From NCBI RefSeq assembly GCF_020667845.1, contig NZ_JAFMPQ010000003.1, forward strand, positions 1 through 64,000: a stretch of 64,000 nucleotides of DNA, read 5' to 3'. Position numbers and translations under genes: made by a program. Positions 44,408 through 53,646 of the stretch are shown in pieces. The notes beneath the pieces were generated by a model. It ran no database searches. It saw only the letters and a program-made list of their open reading frames with translations, and was not told where the DNA came from. Source of the stretch: Cognatishimia sp. F0-27 (GTDB lineage Bacteria; Pseudomonadota; Alphaproteobacteria; Rhodobacterales; Rhodobacteraceae). Numbering within the stretch: the stretch's first letter is position 1; each line of letters starts with the position of its first letter.

Positions 44408-45214
44408 ATGCTGGCGGTGCGGAGGTCCCCCGCTGCACTGTCCCGTGTGAAGAGGCTTGCGCTTCTCGTCGTCGCGCTTGTCGCGTTCGGCGCATTCGGA
44501 TCACCGTCTGTCGCACAGTCTCGGGACGCTGAGATGCCGTCGAATGCGCAACCCAAAAGCTATGGCGATGGGTGGGAATGCGCGCGCGGCTACCGGCGTG
44601 AGCGCGATGCGTGCCTTGCGGTGATCGTTCCGGAAAACGCCTACGCAACGAACCGGAGCTACGGGTTGGGCTGGGAGTGCATGCATGGGTATCAGCCGGC
44701 CAATGGCTCGGCCTGTCTCGCAGTCGAGGTGCCCGAAGGCGGATATCTCGATCCGTCGGGGCAGAGATGGCAGTGCCTTCGTGGCTACAGGAAGGTTGAC
44801 GACCTGTGCGTCGAGATCGACTTGCCCCAAAACGCCTATCTGGCCGACAACACCTATGGCTCCGACTGGCTGTGTGATCGGGGTTATGAGGTCACGGGCG
44901 ACACATGCAGTGCCGTTGCGGTGCCCGAGAATGCCTTTCTGAACGACGACGGATACGGGATACCTTGGACATGTGAGCGCGGGTATTTCGCTCGCGGCGA
45001 TAGCTGCGAGCCTGTTGCCGTTCCGGAGAACGCGTATTTCGACGATGCGAGCTATGGTCCCGGCTGGAAATGCAAACGTGGCTTTGCCGCGTCTGACATC
45101 GGCTGCACGGAGATCGACCTGCCCGACAATGCGCATCTCGACAGATCGGGCAACCGGTGGGTGTGCCACAAGAATTTCCAGCAATCACAGGGGCGTTGCG
45201 TCCTGAACCAGTGA
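44408..45214 (+). CDS. secreted protein with seven cysteine-paired repeats
   Basis: 268 residues with a signal peptide (basic start, LALLVVALVAFGAFG, cleavage near VAQS). The mature part is seven ~33-38-residue repeats of the form YGxxWxCxRGYxxxxxxCxxVxVPENAYL. Five have Tyr-Gly at the front; repeats 3 and 7 have GQR/GNR instead. Each holds two Cys, 14 in all, presumably one disulfide per repeat. The ATG at 44408 has GGGAGG at suitable distance; 44402 is an alternative. Similar repeat proteins are seen in Rhodobacterales and Rhizobiales but have no known role. Confidence 0.75.
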   Translation: MLAVRRSPAALSRVKRLALLVVALVAFGAFGSPSVAQSRDAEMPSNAQPKSYGDGWECARGYRRERDACLAVIVPENAYATNRSYGLGWECMHGYQPANGSACLAVEVPEGGYLDPSGQRWQCLRGYRKVDDLCVEIDLPQNAYLADNTYGSDWLCDRGYEVTGDTCSAVAVPENAFLNDDGYGIPWTCERGYFARGDSCEPVAVPENAYFDDASYGPGWKCKRGFAASDIGCTEIDLPDNAHLDRSGNRWVCHKNFQQSQGRCVLNQ

Positions 45215-45303
45215 CGCGCGCAATCCGAATATGAACGCGGCTACCCTGTCCGAACGCGCCACTAGGTCGGAGCCGGACAAACCCGCATACCAGAGGAAAA
45301 GCC

Positions 45304-46503
45304 ATGGATTCGAACAAATCAGAAGACCCGACGACACAGCTGTCGACAATGGGGCCGCAACCGCCCCCGCGCACATCCGCATCCCGTTGGTCTCGGACAA
45401 GGAAGGCTGTGACACGAGCCGTGCCCACGGCCATTGTCTATTGTGAGGGAAACTTCGGGCAGATCGATGGCAAGACAGCAAACGGGCTTGTTCGTCACAG
45501 TCAAGCCTACCGCATCGTCTCCGTCATAGACAGCCGCCTTGCAGGCTGTGACAGCGGTCAGGTGCTGGACACCGAAAGCAATGGGATCCCCATTGTTGAA
45601 GATCTCGAGGCTGCGGTCGCGCGTGACGTGCAAGCCCCCGATACGATGATCTATGGGATGGCACCCTCGACCGAGAAGATGTCACCGGCAGATCGGCAGG
45701 TTGTGTTGAAAGCAATCGCGCTTGGCATGAACGTTGTCAGCGGTCTGCACGAATATCTTGGCGACGATCCCGAGATCTCGGCCTGCGCCGCAAGCGCCAA
45801 TGTAACGATCCGCGATATCCGAAAACCCCGGCCAATCAAGGACATGCGGCTGTTTGACGGAAGCGTATCCGAGGTAAACGCCATCCGTATTGCCGTGCTG
45901 GGAACGGATTGCGCCATCGGCAAGCGCACGACCGCGACCGTTCTGGCCAAGGCGTTGAACGCGCTTGGCATCAAGACGGTTCTTGTGGGCACAGGTCAGA
46001 CCGGGCTGATGCAGGGCGCACAATATGGGGTCGCCTTGGATGCCGTCCCGCCGCAGTTTTGCTGCGGTGAACTCGAACGCGTGATTGTCGCGGCGTCGCG
46101 CGGCGATGACCCGGATGTCATCCTGATCGAAGGGCAAGGTGCGCTCAGCCATCCTGCCTTTTGCACATCGGCGTTCATTCTGCGCGGCAGCCAGCCGCAT
46201 GCCGTCATTCTGCAACATGCGCCCAAGCGTGCCCATCGCTGTGACTTTCCCGATATGCGGATGCCTGAGCCGAAAAGCGAAATGACCCTCATCGAGGCGT
46301 TTTCCGACACGCGGGTGATTGGTATCACGATCAACCACGAGTCGATGACGGACGCCGAACTCGGGGATGCAATCGACAGTCTTTCGCGCGATCTCGGCGT
46401 TCCGGTGACGGACGCATTGTCCCGGCCAGAAATGCATTTGCTCGACATGGTGCTCGACGCCTTTCCGCAGTTGCGGCCCATGCCCGTGGTGGCCGCGGAG
46501 TGA
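45304..46503 (+). CDS. DUF1611 family protein, DgcN-like
   Basis: 399 residues with GAGGAAAAGCC before the ATG. A ~45-residue extension precedes the DUF1611 N-terminal domain (TAIVYCEGNFGQIDGKTANGL). The C-terminal P-loop domain has GTDCAIGKRTTA near residue 200 and LIEGQGALSHPAF near 280. A characterised member, DgcN, is an N-acyltransferase in D-glutamate catabolism, working with the racemase-type partner DgcA. Here the partner is instead an alanine/ornithine-racemase-fold enzyme encoded by an overlapping gene (GTGA), so the substrate may be another amino acid. Cytoplasmic. Confidence 0.85.
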   Translation: MDSNKSEDPTTQLSTMGPQPPPRTSASRWSRTRKAVTRAVPTAIVYCEGNFGQIDGKTANGLVRHSQAYRIVSVIDSRLAGCDSGQVLDTESNGIPIVEDLEAAVARDVQAPDTMIYGMAPSTEKMSPADRQVVLKAIALGMNVVSGLHEYLGDDPEISACAASANVTIRDIRKPRPIKDMRLFDGSVSEVNAIRIAVLGTDCAIGKRTTATVLAKALNALGIKTVLVGTGQTGLMQGAQYGVALDAVPPQFCCGELERVIVAASRGDDPDVILIEGQGALSHPAFCTSAFILRGSQPHAVILQHAPKRAHRCDFPDMRMPEPKSEMTLIEAFSDTRVIGITINHESMTDAELGDAIDSLSRDLGVPVTDALSRPEMHLLDMVLDAFPQLRPMPVVAAE

Positions 46504-47621
46504 CTGCGCCGCGTGTGGAAATCGATCTGACAAAGATCGAGGAAAACGCCCGTTGTCTTGTCGATCGCCTTGGCGCTTACGGGATTTCGGTCACCGGCGT
46601 GACCAAGGGGGTTTGCGGCCATCCTGACGTCGCCGGGGCAATGGTGGACGGCGGCGTTGCCGGTCTGGCAGACGCACGTATCACTAACATCGTTCGGATG
46701 CGGATGGCGGGGATCACGTGCCCTGTTTCCATGCTTCGTGCGCCGATGGCGAGCGAGCTGGAGGCGGTCATCCGGCATTGTGACACGAGCTATAACACAG
46801 AGATGGACACGATCCTGAAGCTTGGTCTGGCAGCCGAGAAACGGGGCGCCTCGCAAGACATAATCCTGATTGTTGAAATGGGCGATGGGCGTGAAGGCAT
46901 TTTGCCGGAGGCACTCAATGACTTCGCCACACTGGTCATCGCGACACCGTGGGTTGCTCTCAAAGGCATTGCAGCAAATTTTGCCTGCATGGGCAGCGTG
47001 GCACCAACGGCGGCTGACATGATCACGCTCTCGCGACTGGCCGACAGTGTCGAGGGAGGCTGCGGGCCTTTTGTTGATCTTGTGTCAGGAGGTGGCTCGG
47101 CCAATGTTCCGTGGGCTCTCGGCGAGCACACAGCATGGCGGGTCAACAACCTGCGATTGGGCGAGGCGATCCTGTTGGGGCTCGATCCGGTGACAGGCAG
47201 GCCGATCGACGGGCTACACACGGACGCGTTCGCCCTTTTTGCCGAGGTGATCGAGGCGAGGGGCAAACCCGGCACGATACCGCATGAAACAACGCCTCCC
47301 GACCTTGGACCTCTCAGGATCGTTGGGCAGGATAATCCCGGGACCCGCGTGGTCCTTGCGGTCGGGCAGCAGGATACCGATGCTGGCGACCTGACATTTC
47401 CCTCCGGATTTACGTTTGTCGGCGCGACAAGCGACCACACCGTTGTTGACACGGGCCAATCCGTCATGCCCGTCGGGTCCGAGATGAAAATGGGCATGCG
47501 CTACGGCGCTCTTATGCGCGCGATGAGCGCCCGGGATGTGGCCAAGGCCGTTCACGGCAAGCGAGACATGACCACACGTGCCAAGGATCACGACCCCCCT
47601 CCCTTTCTGACATTGGTGTAG
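46500..47621 (+). CDS. alanine/ornithine racemase family PLP enzyme
   Basis: 373 residues from a GTG that overlaps the DUF1611 stop. The N-terminal TIM barrel opens PRVEIDLTKIEENARCLV and carries the PLP lysine in VTGVTKGVCGHP (Lys36). Glycines of the phosphate-binding loop lie in DLVSGGGSANVPWAL (~200). The family includes ornithine racemase and YhfX-like proteins. It should interconvert D- and L-forms of an amino acid or of an N-acyl derivative produced by its partner. Coupled translation strongly suggests the two act in sequence. Confidence 0.86.
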   Translation: MTAPRVEIDLTKIEENARCLVDRLGAYGISVTGVTKGVCGHPDVAGAMVDGGVAGLADARITNIVRMRMAGITCPVSMLRAPMASELEAVIRHCDTSYNTEMDTILKLGLAAEKRGASQDIILIVEMGDGREGILPEALNDFATLVIATPWVALKGIAANFACMGSVAPTAADMITLSRLADSVEGGCGPFVDLVSGGGSANVPWALGEHTAWRVNNLRLGEAILLGLDPVTGRPIDGLHTDAFALFAEVIEARGKPGTIPHETTPPDLGPLRIVGQDNPGTRVVLAVGQQDTDAGDLTFPSGFTFVGATSDHTVVDTGQSVMPVGSEMKMGMRYGALMRAMSARDVAKAVHGKRDMTTRAKDHDPPPFLTLV

Positions 47622-48001
47622 CATTCACGATCACCGACCGGGGGCGGCTGCATGACATGTCTCGCGCATGTGATTGAAACCGGGCATGGCACCGGGTTTG
47701 GCGGCTGTCACACCCTGTCGAATTTGTCTGACACGCCACGCCCGATGGCGTCTCAGAAATTTTCGCGGAAAGCCCCTGAAGGATGAAGTGCAGGTCTTTG
47801 TGGGACCTGAAGATCCGGGCCTTTGGCACGCCTCCATCAAACCCTGCGGGACCGTCAAAAACAAAAACCGGGTGACACGGGATTGCGGACATATCCGCCG
47901 AAGCCGGGGCTCCGGCCGCGGAATGATCCTGCGGCATGCACCAAAAATGGCTGGCTTGGCTCCATGTCGGGGACAGCGGCTCAATTGAAAGGATTTCCCC
48001 C
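47622..48001. other. gene-free stretch
   Basis: 380 bases between the racemase stop and the next start. Overlapping frames on both strands lack ribosome sites and family resemblance. Confidence 0.4.
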
Positions 48002-48523
48002 ATGGGCGATCAAACAATGAAGACCATCGCGGTTTTTGACCGGTCGTTCAGGCTGCCCGGCTTCGATGAAACGCTTCCCGCCGGTGAATATGATATCGAG
48101 ACGGAACTTGTCTCACCGCCGGATCATAGAGATCCGGACGCGTGGAAGGCGGCGGTTATCGTCAACCTGCATCCGCGCATGTCCCATCCCGGTTTGACGC
48201 GGAGCTTGTCCGTGTCGCTGGTCGATCTCGACCAAGCCCGGGCAAAAGACAAACTGTCCGGGAAGGACCTCTCCGGGATTTTCCTTGATGAAATGCTCGC
48301 AGACCCGATGGTGAAACTCGTTATGCAGGCAGATGGGGTGTCGGAGGCCCAATTGCGCCATCTCTACTCGGGATCACGCACGACAAGATCCGACATGGAT
48401 GGTCGTGATGCCGGGATCACAAATGAACGGGCGCAGGCATCCTTGCGAGACGAACCGGAAAGCCGGGAGACCGGAGATGAACGGCCTCCGCGTCGACCGC
48501 GCAAGTCATCCGGTTCCGAATGA
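48002..48523 (+). CDS. uncharacterised protein related to the 43699 product
   Basis: 173 residues from MGDQTMKTIAVFDRSF, with AAAGGA 9 bases before the ATG; MKTIAV at 48017 is an alternative start. The core LPAGEYDIETELVSPPDHRDP resembles the PxGxYEI core of the 43699 protein. A long helix (LDEMLADPMVKLVMQADGVSEAQLRHL) follows, then a charged, disordered tail. Function unknown. Confidence 0.65.
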   Translation: MGDQTMKTIAVFDRSFRLPGFDETLPAGEYDIETELVSPPDHRDPDAWKAAVIVNLHPRMSHPGLTRSLSVSLVDLDQARAKDKLSGKDLSGIFLDEMLADPMVKLVMQADGVSEAQLRHLYSGSRTTRSDMDGRDAGITNERAQASLRDEPESRETGDERPPRRPRKSSGSE

Positions 48524-49450
48524 TGTTGGAAACGCGGTGTCCGTGACCAGACGTGGGCAGGGTTTGGATGCACGCATCAAGCCGAGGGTATCCAGTCGGA
48601 AGAGCCCCGCCACGCGCGCGCCGGTGTCCGGGACCCACATGCCCGCCATCACAGTCGTTCGGTGCAGGCTCTCGGCCCGTGACTGGTGTCCGGCTATCGC
48701 CATGAGGTCTTGAGAATTGGCTTGGAACGGCCGGCAGGGCCGCCACGTCCGAACGGATCGATCTCTTCGTTGCCCGGGCAGGCTGGATCCCGTGTGAACC
48801 GACGCACAGAACCGGTGGATGGGACACGCTGTGACCAATGGCGGGTGCCCGAGGGATGGCTGATGCTGGCGTGTTCCCAAAGGCGCATGCGGGGAAAGCG
48901 GCGCGAGCAAATCGTTGAAAACCAATAGCCGCACGGTCCACATCCCTAAAGGCCATACCGTCCCGTTGGCATTCCGCAAGCCGCCGGTTCCCTTTGCCGG
49001 ACCTGTGTCGTGATGCGCCGGGTTTGGGGCGTGAAACTTTTGCGAGACCGGACTCGTGACTTCCAGACCGGGCCGCAGAGGAGGCCGCAGGAGCAAAGGA
49101 TGGATCATGCTTCCAAGACTGACACAAACGGCAGGGAGGGCGATGCCGCGCAGCCCGCGGTGCGTGGTTTGCCCTGATCAGGCGACCACATTGAGACCGG
49201 GCGGATCGCCTCGAGCGGTGAACGGAGCGCGCCCCGCGAACACGGCGCAGTCAGGCCGCATTGGCCCAGAAGCAGACGCGCGCGCCTTTGGTCGGAGCGG
49301 TGTTGCCGGCGTGCAGTGCAATGCAGCCCCGGTTTCGCCGCAGGTTTTCTCGCCGTACAATGGATTGTGTCCGGCGAACGCATTGCCGGGGCGCCTCCAC
49401 TGTGTCACCACTTTGGTAAAGCGCCCTGACCCAACGAGTGATCTTGTCCC
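48524..49450. other. gene-free stretch
   Basis: About 930 bases with long GC-driven open frames on the minus strand (for example 48417-49127) that read as Pro/Arg-rich nonsense. It must contain the promoter of the ECF sigma gene; no clear motif was identified. Confidence 0.45.
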
Positions 49451-49993
49451 GTGCCCGACAGAGCCGAAATCGAAAACCTGATCGCGCGGGTGTCACTGGG
49501 GGACAGGGCGGCCTTTGCTGCGCTTTATGACGCAACCAGCGGCAAGCTTTTCGCGATCTGCCTGTCCGTCCTGAAAAACCGCCCGGAGGCGGAGGACGCA
49601 TTGCAGGATGTCTACTTGCGCATCTGGCACAAGGCGGACCGCTACGCCGTGACCGGCCACAGCCCGATGACATGGCTCATCACGGTGGCGCGCAACCTGT
49701 GCATCGACCGGCTTCGGGCGCGCCGGTCCGGGCAGGTCGCACTGGACGATGCGGGACCGATCGCCGAGTCGCGGCCCGGTCCGGAAGCCGTGAGCGTGGC
49801 AGCGTCTGAAAGCCGCCGGATCGCGGCCTGCTTCGAACAATTGCCGCAGGATCGTGCGGCGGCGGTGCGCGCGGCCTATCTCGAAGGCGCAAGTTATCAG
49901 TCTCTCGCGGCTCGGTTTGACGTGCCGCTCAACACCATGCGCACATGGTTGCGCCGCAGTTTGATTTCTCTCAAGGAGTGTCTGTCGACATGA
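49451..49993 (+). CDS. ECF sigma factor
   Basis: 180 residues from a GTG. Region 2 is FAALYDATSGKLFAICLSVL...DALQDVYLRIWHKADRY, with the melting segment SPMTWLITVARNLCIDRLRARR. Region 4 is the HTH LEGASYQSLAARFDVPLNTMRTWLRRSL. It directs RNA polymerase to a small set of stress promoters. Its stop overlaps the start of an RskA-like anti-sigma gene (ATGA), so the pair is co-expressed. This arrangement matches SigK/RskA-type groups seen in alphaproteobacteria. The RTX gene next downstream is a possible target. Confidence 0.93.
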   Translation: MPDRAEIENLIARVSLGDRAAFAALYDATSGKLFAICLSVLKNRPEAEDALQDVYLRIWHKADRYAVTGHSPMTWLITVARNLCIDRLRARRSGQVALDDAGPIAESRPGPEAVSVAASESRRIAACFEQLPQDRAAAVRAAYLEGASYQSLAARFDVPLNTMRTWLRRSLISLKECLST

Positions 49994-50676
49994 GCGCGCC
50001 GCAGGATATCCCGGAAGACGAGGCGCTGGCCGCCGAATATGTCTTGCGCCTGCTGGAGCCGGAGGCAGAGCGTGCCTTTGCCGCGCGGCTCGACCGGGAG
50101 CCGGCGCTGCTCGAACTGGTGCGGTTCTGGGAGGCGGAGTTTGCGCCGTTGGCGGACACACAGCCGGACGTGCCGCCGCCGCCTGCGCTGCGCAAGGCGG
50201 TGCTGGAGCAGGTGGCGGGCGAGCCGGCCCCGCGCAAGCGTATGTGGGTGTTCGGCTGGCTCGCCTTGCCATCGCTTCTTGCATTGGCGGTGGCCGCTTT
50301 CCTTGTGGTCGGACCAACCCTGCGCGAGCCTGTTTTTGATCCGGCGTTCCACGCATCGCTTGCATCGGAGGACGGTGCCGTGCGGATCGAAGCGGGATAT
50401 GCGCCGGACGGGATGCTCTTCAAGGTCATCCGCGAGGCCGGGGCTCCGGCTACGGGGCGCGATTTCGAACTTTGGGTGATCGGACCCGAAGCGGCTGCGC
50501 CGGTGTCGCTCGGGCTTGTGCCGGAGGGTGAAGAGATCACTTTCGAAGTGGCTCCCGAGATCGCGGCCCTGATTGCGGGCGGCGTCCTCGCGCTTTCCGA
50601 TGAACCGGCTGGCGGTTCGCCGACCGGCGCGCCAACAGGTGCCATCCTCGCGACAGGCGCGTTCGTTGACGTCTGA
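49990..50676 (+). CDS. anti-sigma factor, RskA-like
   Basis: 228 residues. The N-terminal cytoplasmic part (EDEALAAEYVLRLLEPEAERAF) is the zinc-free anti-sigma helical domain that clamps the sigma factor. One membrane helix follows (WLALPSLLALAVAAFLVVGP, ~residues 90-110). The C-terminal ~115 residues are the periplasmic RskA domain (FELWVIGPEAAAPVSLGLV). It would hold the preceding ECF sigma at the membrane and release it on a periplasmic or redox signal. Overlapping ATGA indicates fixed stoichiometry. Confidence 0.9.
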   Translation: MSAPQDIPEDEALAAEYVLRLLEPEAERAFAARLDREPALLELVRFWEAEFAPLADTQPDVPPPPALRKAVLEQVAGEPAPRKRMWVFGWLALPSLLALAVAAFLVVGPTLREPVFDPAFHASLASEDGAVRIEAGYAPDGMLFKVIREAGAPATGRDFELWVIGPEAAAPVSLGLVPEGEEITFEVAPEIAALIAGGVLALSDEPAGGSPTGAPTGAILATGAFVDV

Positions 50677-50820
50677 GCGCTGGGCGCCAATAGGCGGCCA
50701 AAGCGCTGAAATCATTAGAATTTGGTGAATTGGACACCCGCGTGTAGTCTGAAACCGGGGCCGTGTGACGTGTCTGACGGTGCGGTCCCGCGAGAAATGA
50801 TTGCTTCGGGGGATTGCGTT

Positions 50821-53112
50821 ATGGTTTGGATTGCTTCGGTCGCAGGAGCGACGGATCATATGTTCGATGGGGGCGTCGAGGGGTATTTCCAGCTCAACGG
50901 CCTTGGTCAGGCGGCGCAGACGCCGGTCAACGTGATCCCGTCGACGGGCGCCATTCCGGGGCTTGAATTCCTGTCGAGTGCGCTTCCCGGACGGGTCGCT
51001 TTCGGCGTTTCCAACAATTCCGGGCGCATCGTTTTTGAAGGCAACAACCTGACGATCGGCACGGCGACGCTGCCCAACGGCACGGCGCTGCCGGTGCTGA
51101 CCGGGGGAACGCTCACCTCGTTCAGCTACTACGACAACAGCCTGTTGCGCAGTGTCCAGGAAAACGGCGGCGTGATTGATCCGGTGTTGTTCCTGCCACA
51201 GAACCTGAACCTGACCGTGCGGTTCGACGTGCCCAACATCCCGGCCGCGAGCCTGTCGAACGCGGTTGTGCAGAGCTATCAGGCGGGCAGCTTTGGCCCG
51301 CTCGCGCAGTTCTTTTCGCAAGATGCGGTGATCTTCAACGGCTCGGACGGGTCGAACCAGATCGGCGGGACGCTTGGCAACGACCTGATCCGGGGCAATG
51401 GCGGTCTGGACATCCTGTCGGGCGGGCCGGGCAACGATACGCTGGATGGCGGATTGGGCACTGATGGCATGGATGGCGGCGAGGGCAGCGACACCTATCT
51501 GCCTGGTCCGCGCGATCCGTCGTCACCGGTGGGCGACAGCGTGTCCGACAGCGGCACCAACCCCAACGATATCGATACGCTGAGCTATGAAAACGCCACC
51601 GGACCTGTGGTGGTCGACCTGAATTCGCTCGACGGCGACCAGAGCGCGGGCTGGGCGCGCGGCGTGATCGCCAGCGGGATCGAACGCGTGGTCGGCTCGG
51701 TCTTTGACGATGTGTTGATTGGCACGGACCTGCCGCAATCCATTCAGGACACGCCCGCCGACACGCTTGTGGGCAATGCCGGCGATGACACGCTGTTTGG
51801 CCTTTCGGGCAGCGATTTCCTGCAGGGCGGTCCCGGGTTTGACCAGCTGGTCGGGGGTCCGAACGGCGAGATCCGGGGGCCGGGGCCGGGCGATGTGGCA
51901 GTATTCAACGCGTCCAGCGCCGAGATTGACAAATACATCCTCGCGGATGGCTCGATCCTGATCCATGCGCCCGGCGGCGGCGTCGACCAGCTTTTCGAGA
52001 TGGAGTTTCTCGGTCTGACGGATGGGATCTTCAACCTGTTCAACTTCCCGATCTCGCAGCAATTTCTGCGGTTTGGTGACAACCAGGACAATACGGTCCT
52101 CGGGTCTTTCGGCGACGATCTGTTGTTCGGGCGTGGCGGGAATGACGTTCTGTCAGGGGCCGAGGGCGACGACTCCATGGATGGTGGCGCCGGGAGCGAT
52201 CAGCTCAATGCGGGCGACGGGCGCGATACGGTGATTGGCGGCACCGGGAACGACACGCTTCGCGGTCTCGAAGGGTTCGATACATTGCTGGGCGGGGCGG
52301 ATAACGATCTGCTTCAGGGCAATGCGGGGAACGATCTTTTGCTCGGCGAGGACGGCGATGACGACCTTCAGGGCGGGATCGGCTTTGACACCATGAATGG
52401 CGGTGCCGGCAATGACAATCTGCTCGGACGGGACGGCTTTGACTCGATGCTCGGGGGGGCGGGCGCCGACGTTCTCGAAGGCAACAATGGCAATGACGTG
52501 ATGCGCGGCGGCGACGGTAACGACAGGATCGAGGGCGGTCTGGGAGCGGATACCGGAGAAGGCGGCCCCGGTGCGGATACGATCATCGGGCTTGGCGGCG
52601 CCGACCGGCTTGTGGGCGGCACAGGGGATGACGCGCTCAACGGCAACAACGCCAACGATCTGCTTTTTGGCCAGGATGGCAACGATACCTTGCTCGGCGG
52701 GTTCGGTTTCGACAGCCTGAACGGCGGCGCGGGCAACGACCTGCTGCAGGCGGGCAACGGCTTTGATACGCTGCTCGGCTCTGACGGGAACGACGTGCTT
52801 GAGGGCAATTCCGGAAATGACCGGCTCTATGGCGGGCGCGACAACGACACGTTGCGTGGCGGGCAGGGGGCCGACACCTTTGTGTTGCTGGTGGGAGCCG
52901 ACCACGACCGGATCAGCGATTGGGGCACGGCCGACCGGCTGGAACTCGATGCGGATCTGCTGAACGAGGCAAACCCCACACCGCAGGATCTGCGTGGATA
53001 CGCCTCGCTCAATGGCAATGGTGATCTCGTTCTGACCTTTGGCACGGACTCTCTCACCTTCAACGGGATCGGCGGGCTCGGGCCGATCCTCGACGATGTC
53101 ACATTCATCTGA
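50821..53112 (+). CDS. RTX calcium-binding secreted protein
   Basis: 763 residues from MVWIASVAGATDHMF, with GGGGG 8 bases before the ATG. The first ~175 residues are a beta-rich domain not assigned to a family (YFQLNGLGQAAQTPVNVIPS). RTX nonapeptides follow at ~185-215 and ~430-695. They are interrupted by a split-RTX segment (DIDTLSYENATGPVVVDLNSLDG). The last ~75 residues are the shared C-terminal block. It lacks a signal peptide. It is 145 bases after the anti-sigma gene, close enough for co-transcription but more likely from its own promoter. Confidence 0.9.
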   Translation: MVWIASVAGATDHMFDGGVEGYFQLNGLGQAAQTPVNVIPSTGAIPGLEFLSSALPGRVAFGVSNNSGRIVFEGNNLTIGTATLPNGTALPVLTGGTLTSFSYYDNSLLRSVQENGGVIDPVLFLPQNLNLTVRFDVPNIPAASLSNAVVQSYQAGSFGPLAQFFSQDAVIFNGSDGSNQIGGTLGNDLIRGNGGLDILSGGPGNDTLDGGLGTDGMDGGEGSDTYLPGPRDPSSPVGDSVSDSGTNPNDIDTLSYENATGPVVVDLNSLDGDQSAGWARGVIASGIERVVGSVFDDVLIGTDLPQSIQDTPADTLVGNAGDDTLFGLSGSDFLQGGPGFDQLVGGPNGEIRGPGPGDVAVFNASSAEIDKYILADGSILIHAPGGGVDQLFEMEFLGLTDGIFNLFNFPISQQFLRFGDNQDNTVLGSFGDDLLFGRGGNDVLSGAEGDDSMDGGAGSDQLNAGDGRDTVIGGTGNDTLRGLEGFDTLLGGADNDLLQGNAGNDLLLGEDGDDDLQGGIGFDTMNGGAGNDNLLGRDGFDSMLGGAGADVLEGNNGNDVMRGGDGNDRIEGGLGADTGEGGPGADTIIGLGGADRLVGGTGDDALNGNNANDLLFGQDGNDTLLGGFGFDSLNGGAGNDLLQAGNGFDTLLGSDGNDVLEGNSGNDRLYGGRDNDTLRGGQGADTFVLLVGADHDRISDWGTADRLELDADLLNEANPTPQDLRGYASLNGNGDLVLTFGTDSLTFNGIGGLGPILDDVTFI
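52273..52880 (+). repeat. RTX super-repeat region
   Basis: Starts with the GFDTL unit and shows the six-nonapeptide (162-bp) period once clearly, then more diverged units before the C-terminal block. Same unit as in the RTX genes at 17390 and 30601. Confidence 0.6.
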
Positions 53113-53229
53113 CAAGCGCCGGGTCGGGCAAGAACGGCGCGCGGAGGCAAATGCGCGCTCTTGATCGGGGTCAAGGCCGGTCTCCGGGTGGTGCGCTAGC
53201 GTCAGGGGATAGAAAAAGGGAGAGACGCC

Positions 53230-53646
53230 ATGACATCAAGAATTCTCGTACCTGTTGACCTCGACCATGCCGAAAAGCTTGAAAAGGCTTTGGATCTGGC
53301 TGCGAAATTCGCCAAAGAGGACGGTGCCACCGTGATCTATACCGACGTCGTGGACGCCGTCCCGACAACGTCGCCGATCACCGAAGGGGAGCGCATGGCC
53401 GACCGTCTGAAGAGGTTTGTCGACGTCCAGCGCACCAAATACGGCATCGACGGCCAGGCGCATGTGGCGCTGCGCGGCGATCTCCATCTCAATGTGGGGG
53501 CGGATATCATCAAGGCAGCCAAGGACACCGATTGCACCCTGATCGTGATGGCCAGCCACGTGCCGGGCATCAAGGAGCACTTCCTGTCCTCCAACGCAGG
53601 CTATGTGGCGTCACACGCGCCGGTTTCTGTCTACGTGGTGCGGTGA
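53230..53646 (+). CDS. universal stress protein, UspA family
   Basis: 138 residues forming one Usp domain: ILVPVDLDHAEKLEKALDLA at the N-terminus and ASHVPGIKEHFLSSNAGYVASHAPVSVYVV at the C-terminus. The usual ATP loop G-2x-G-9x-G(S/T) is not clear, so it may be of the non-ATP-binding type. AGGGAGAGACGCC lies before the ATG. Cytoplasmic. It follows the RTX gene after 117 bases. Role probably in stress survival, as for the family. Confidence 0.9.
   Translation: MTSRILVPVDLDHAEKLEKALDLAAKFAKEDGATVIYTDVVDAVPTTSPITEGERMADRLKRFVDVQRTKYGIDGQAHVALRGDLHLNVGADIIKAAKDTDCTLIVMASHVPGIKEHFLSSNAGYVASHAPVSVYVVR

Noticed and set aside
48417-49127. Long minus-strand frames
   Set aside because: Pro/Arg/Ser-rich, no ribosome site, and partly antisense to the supported 48002 gene.
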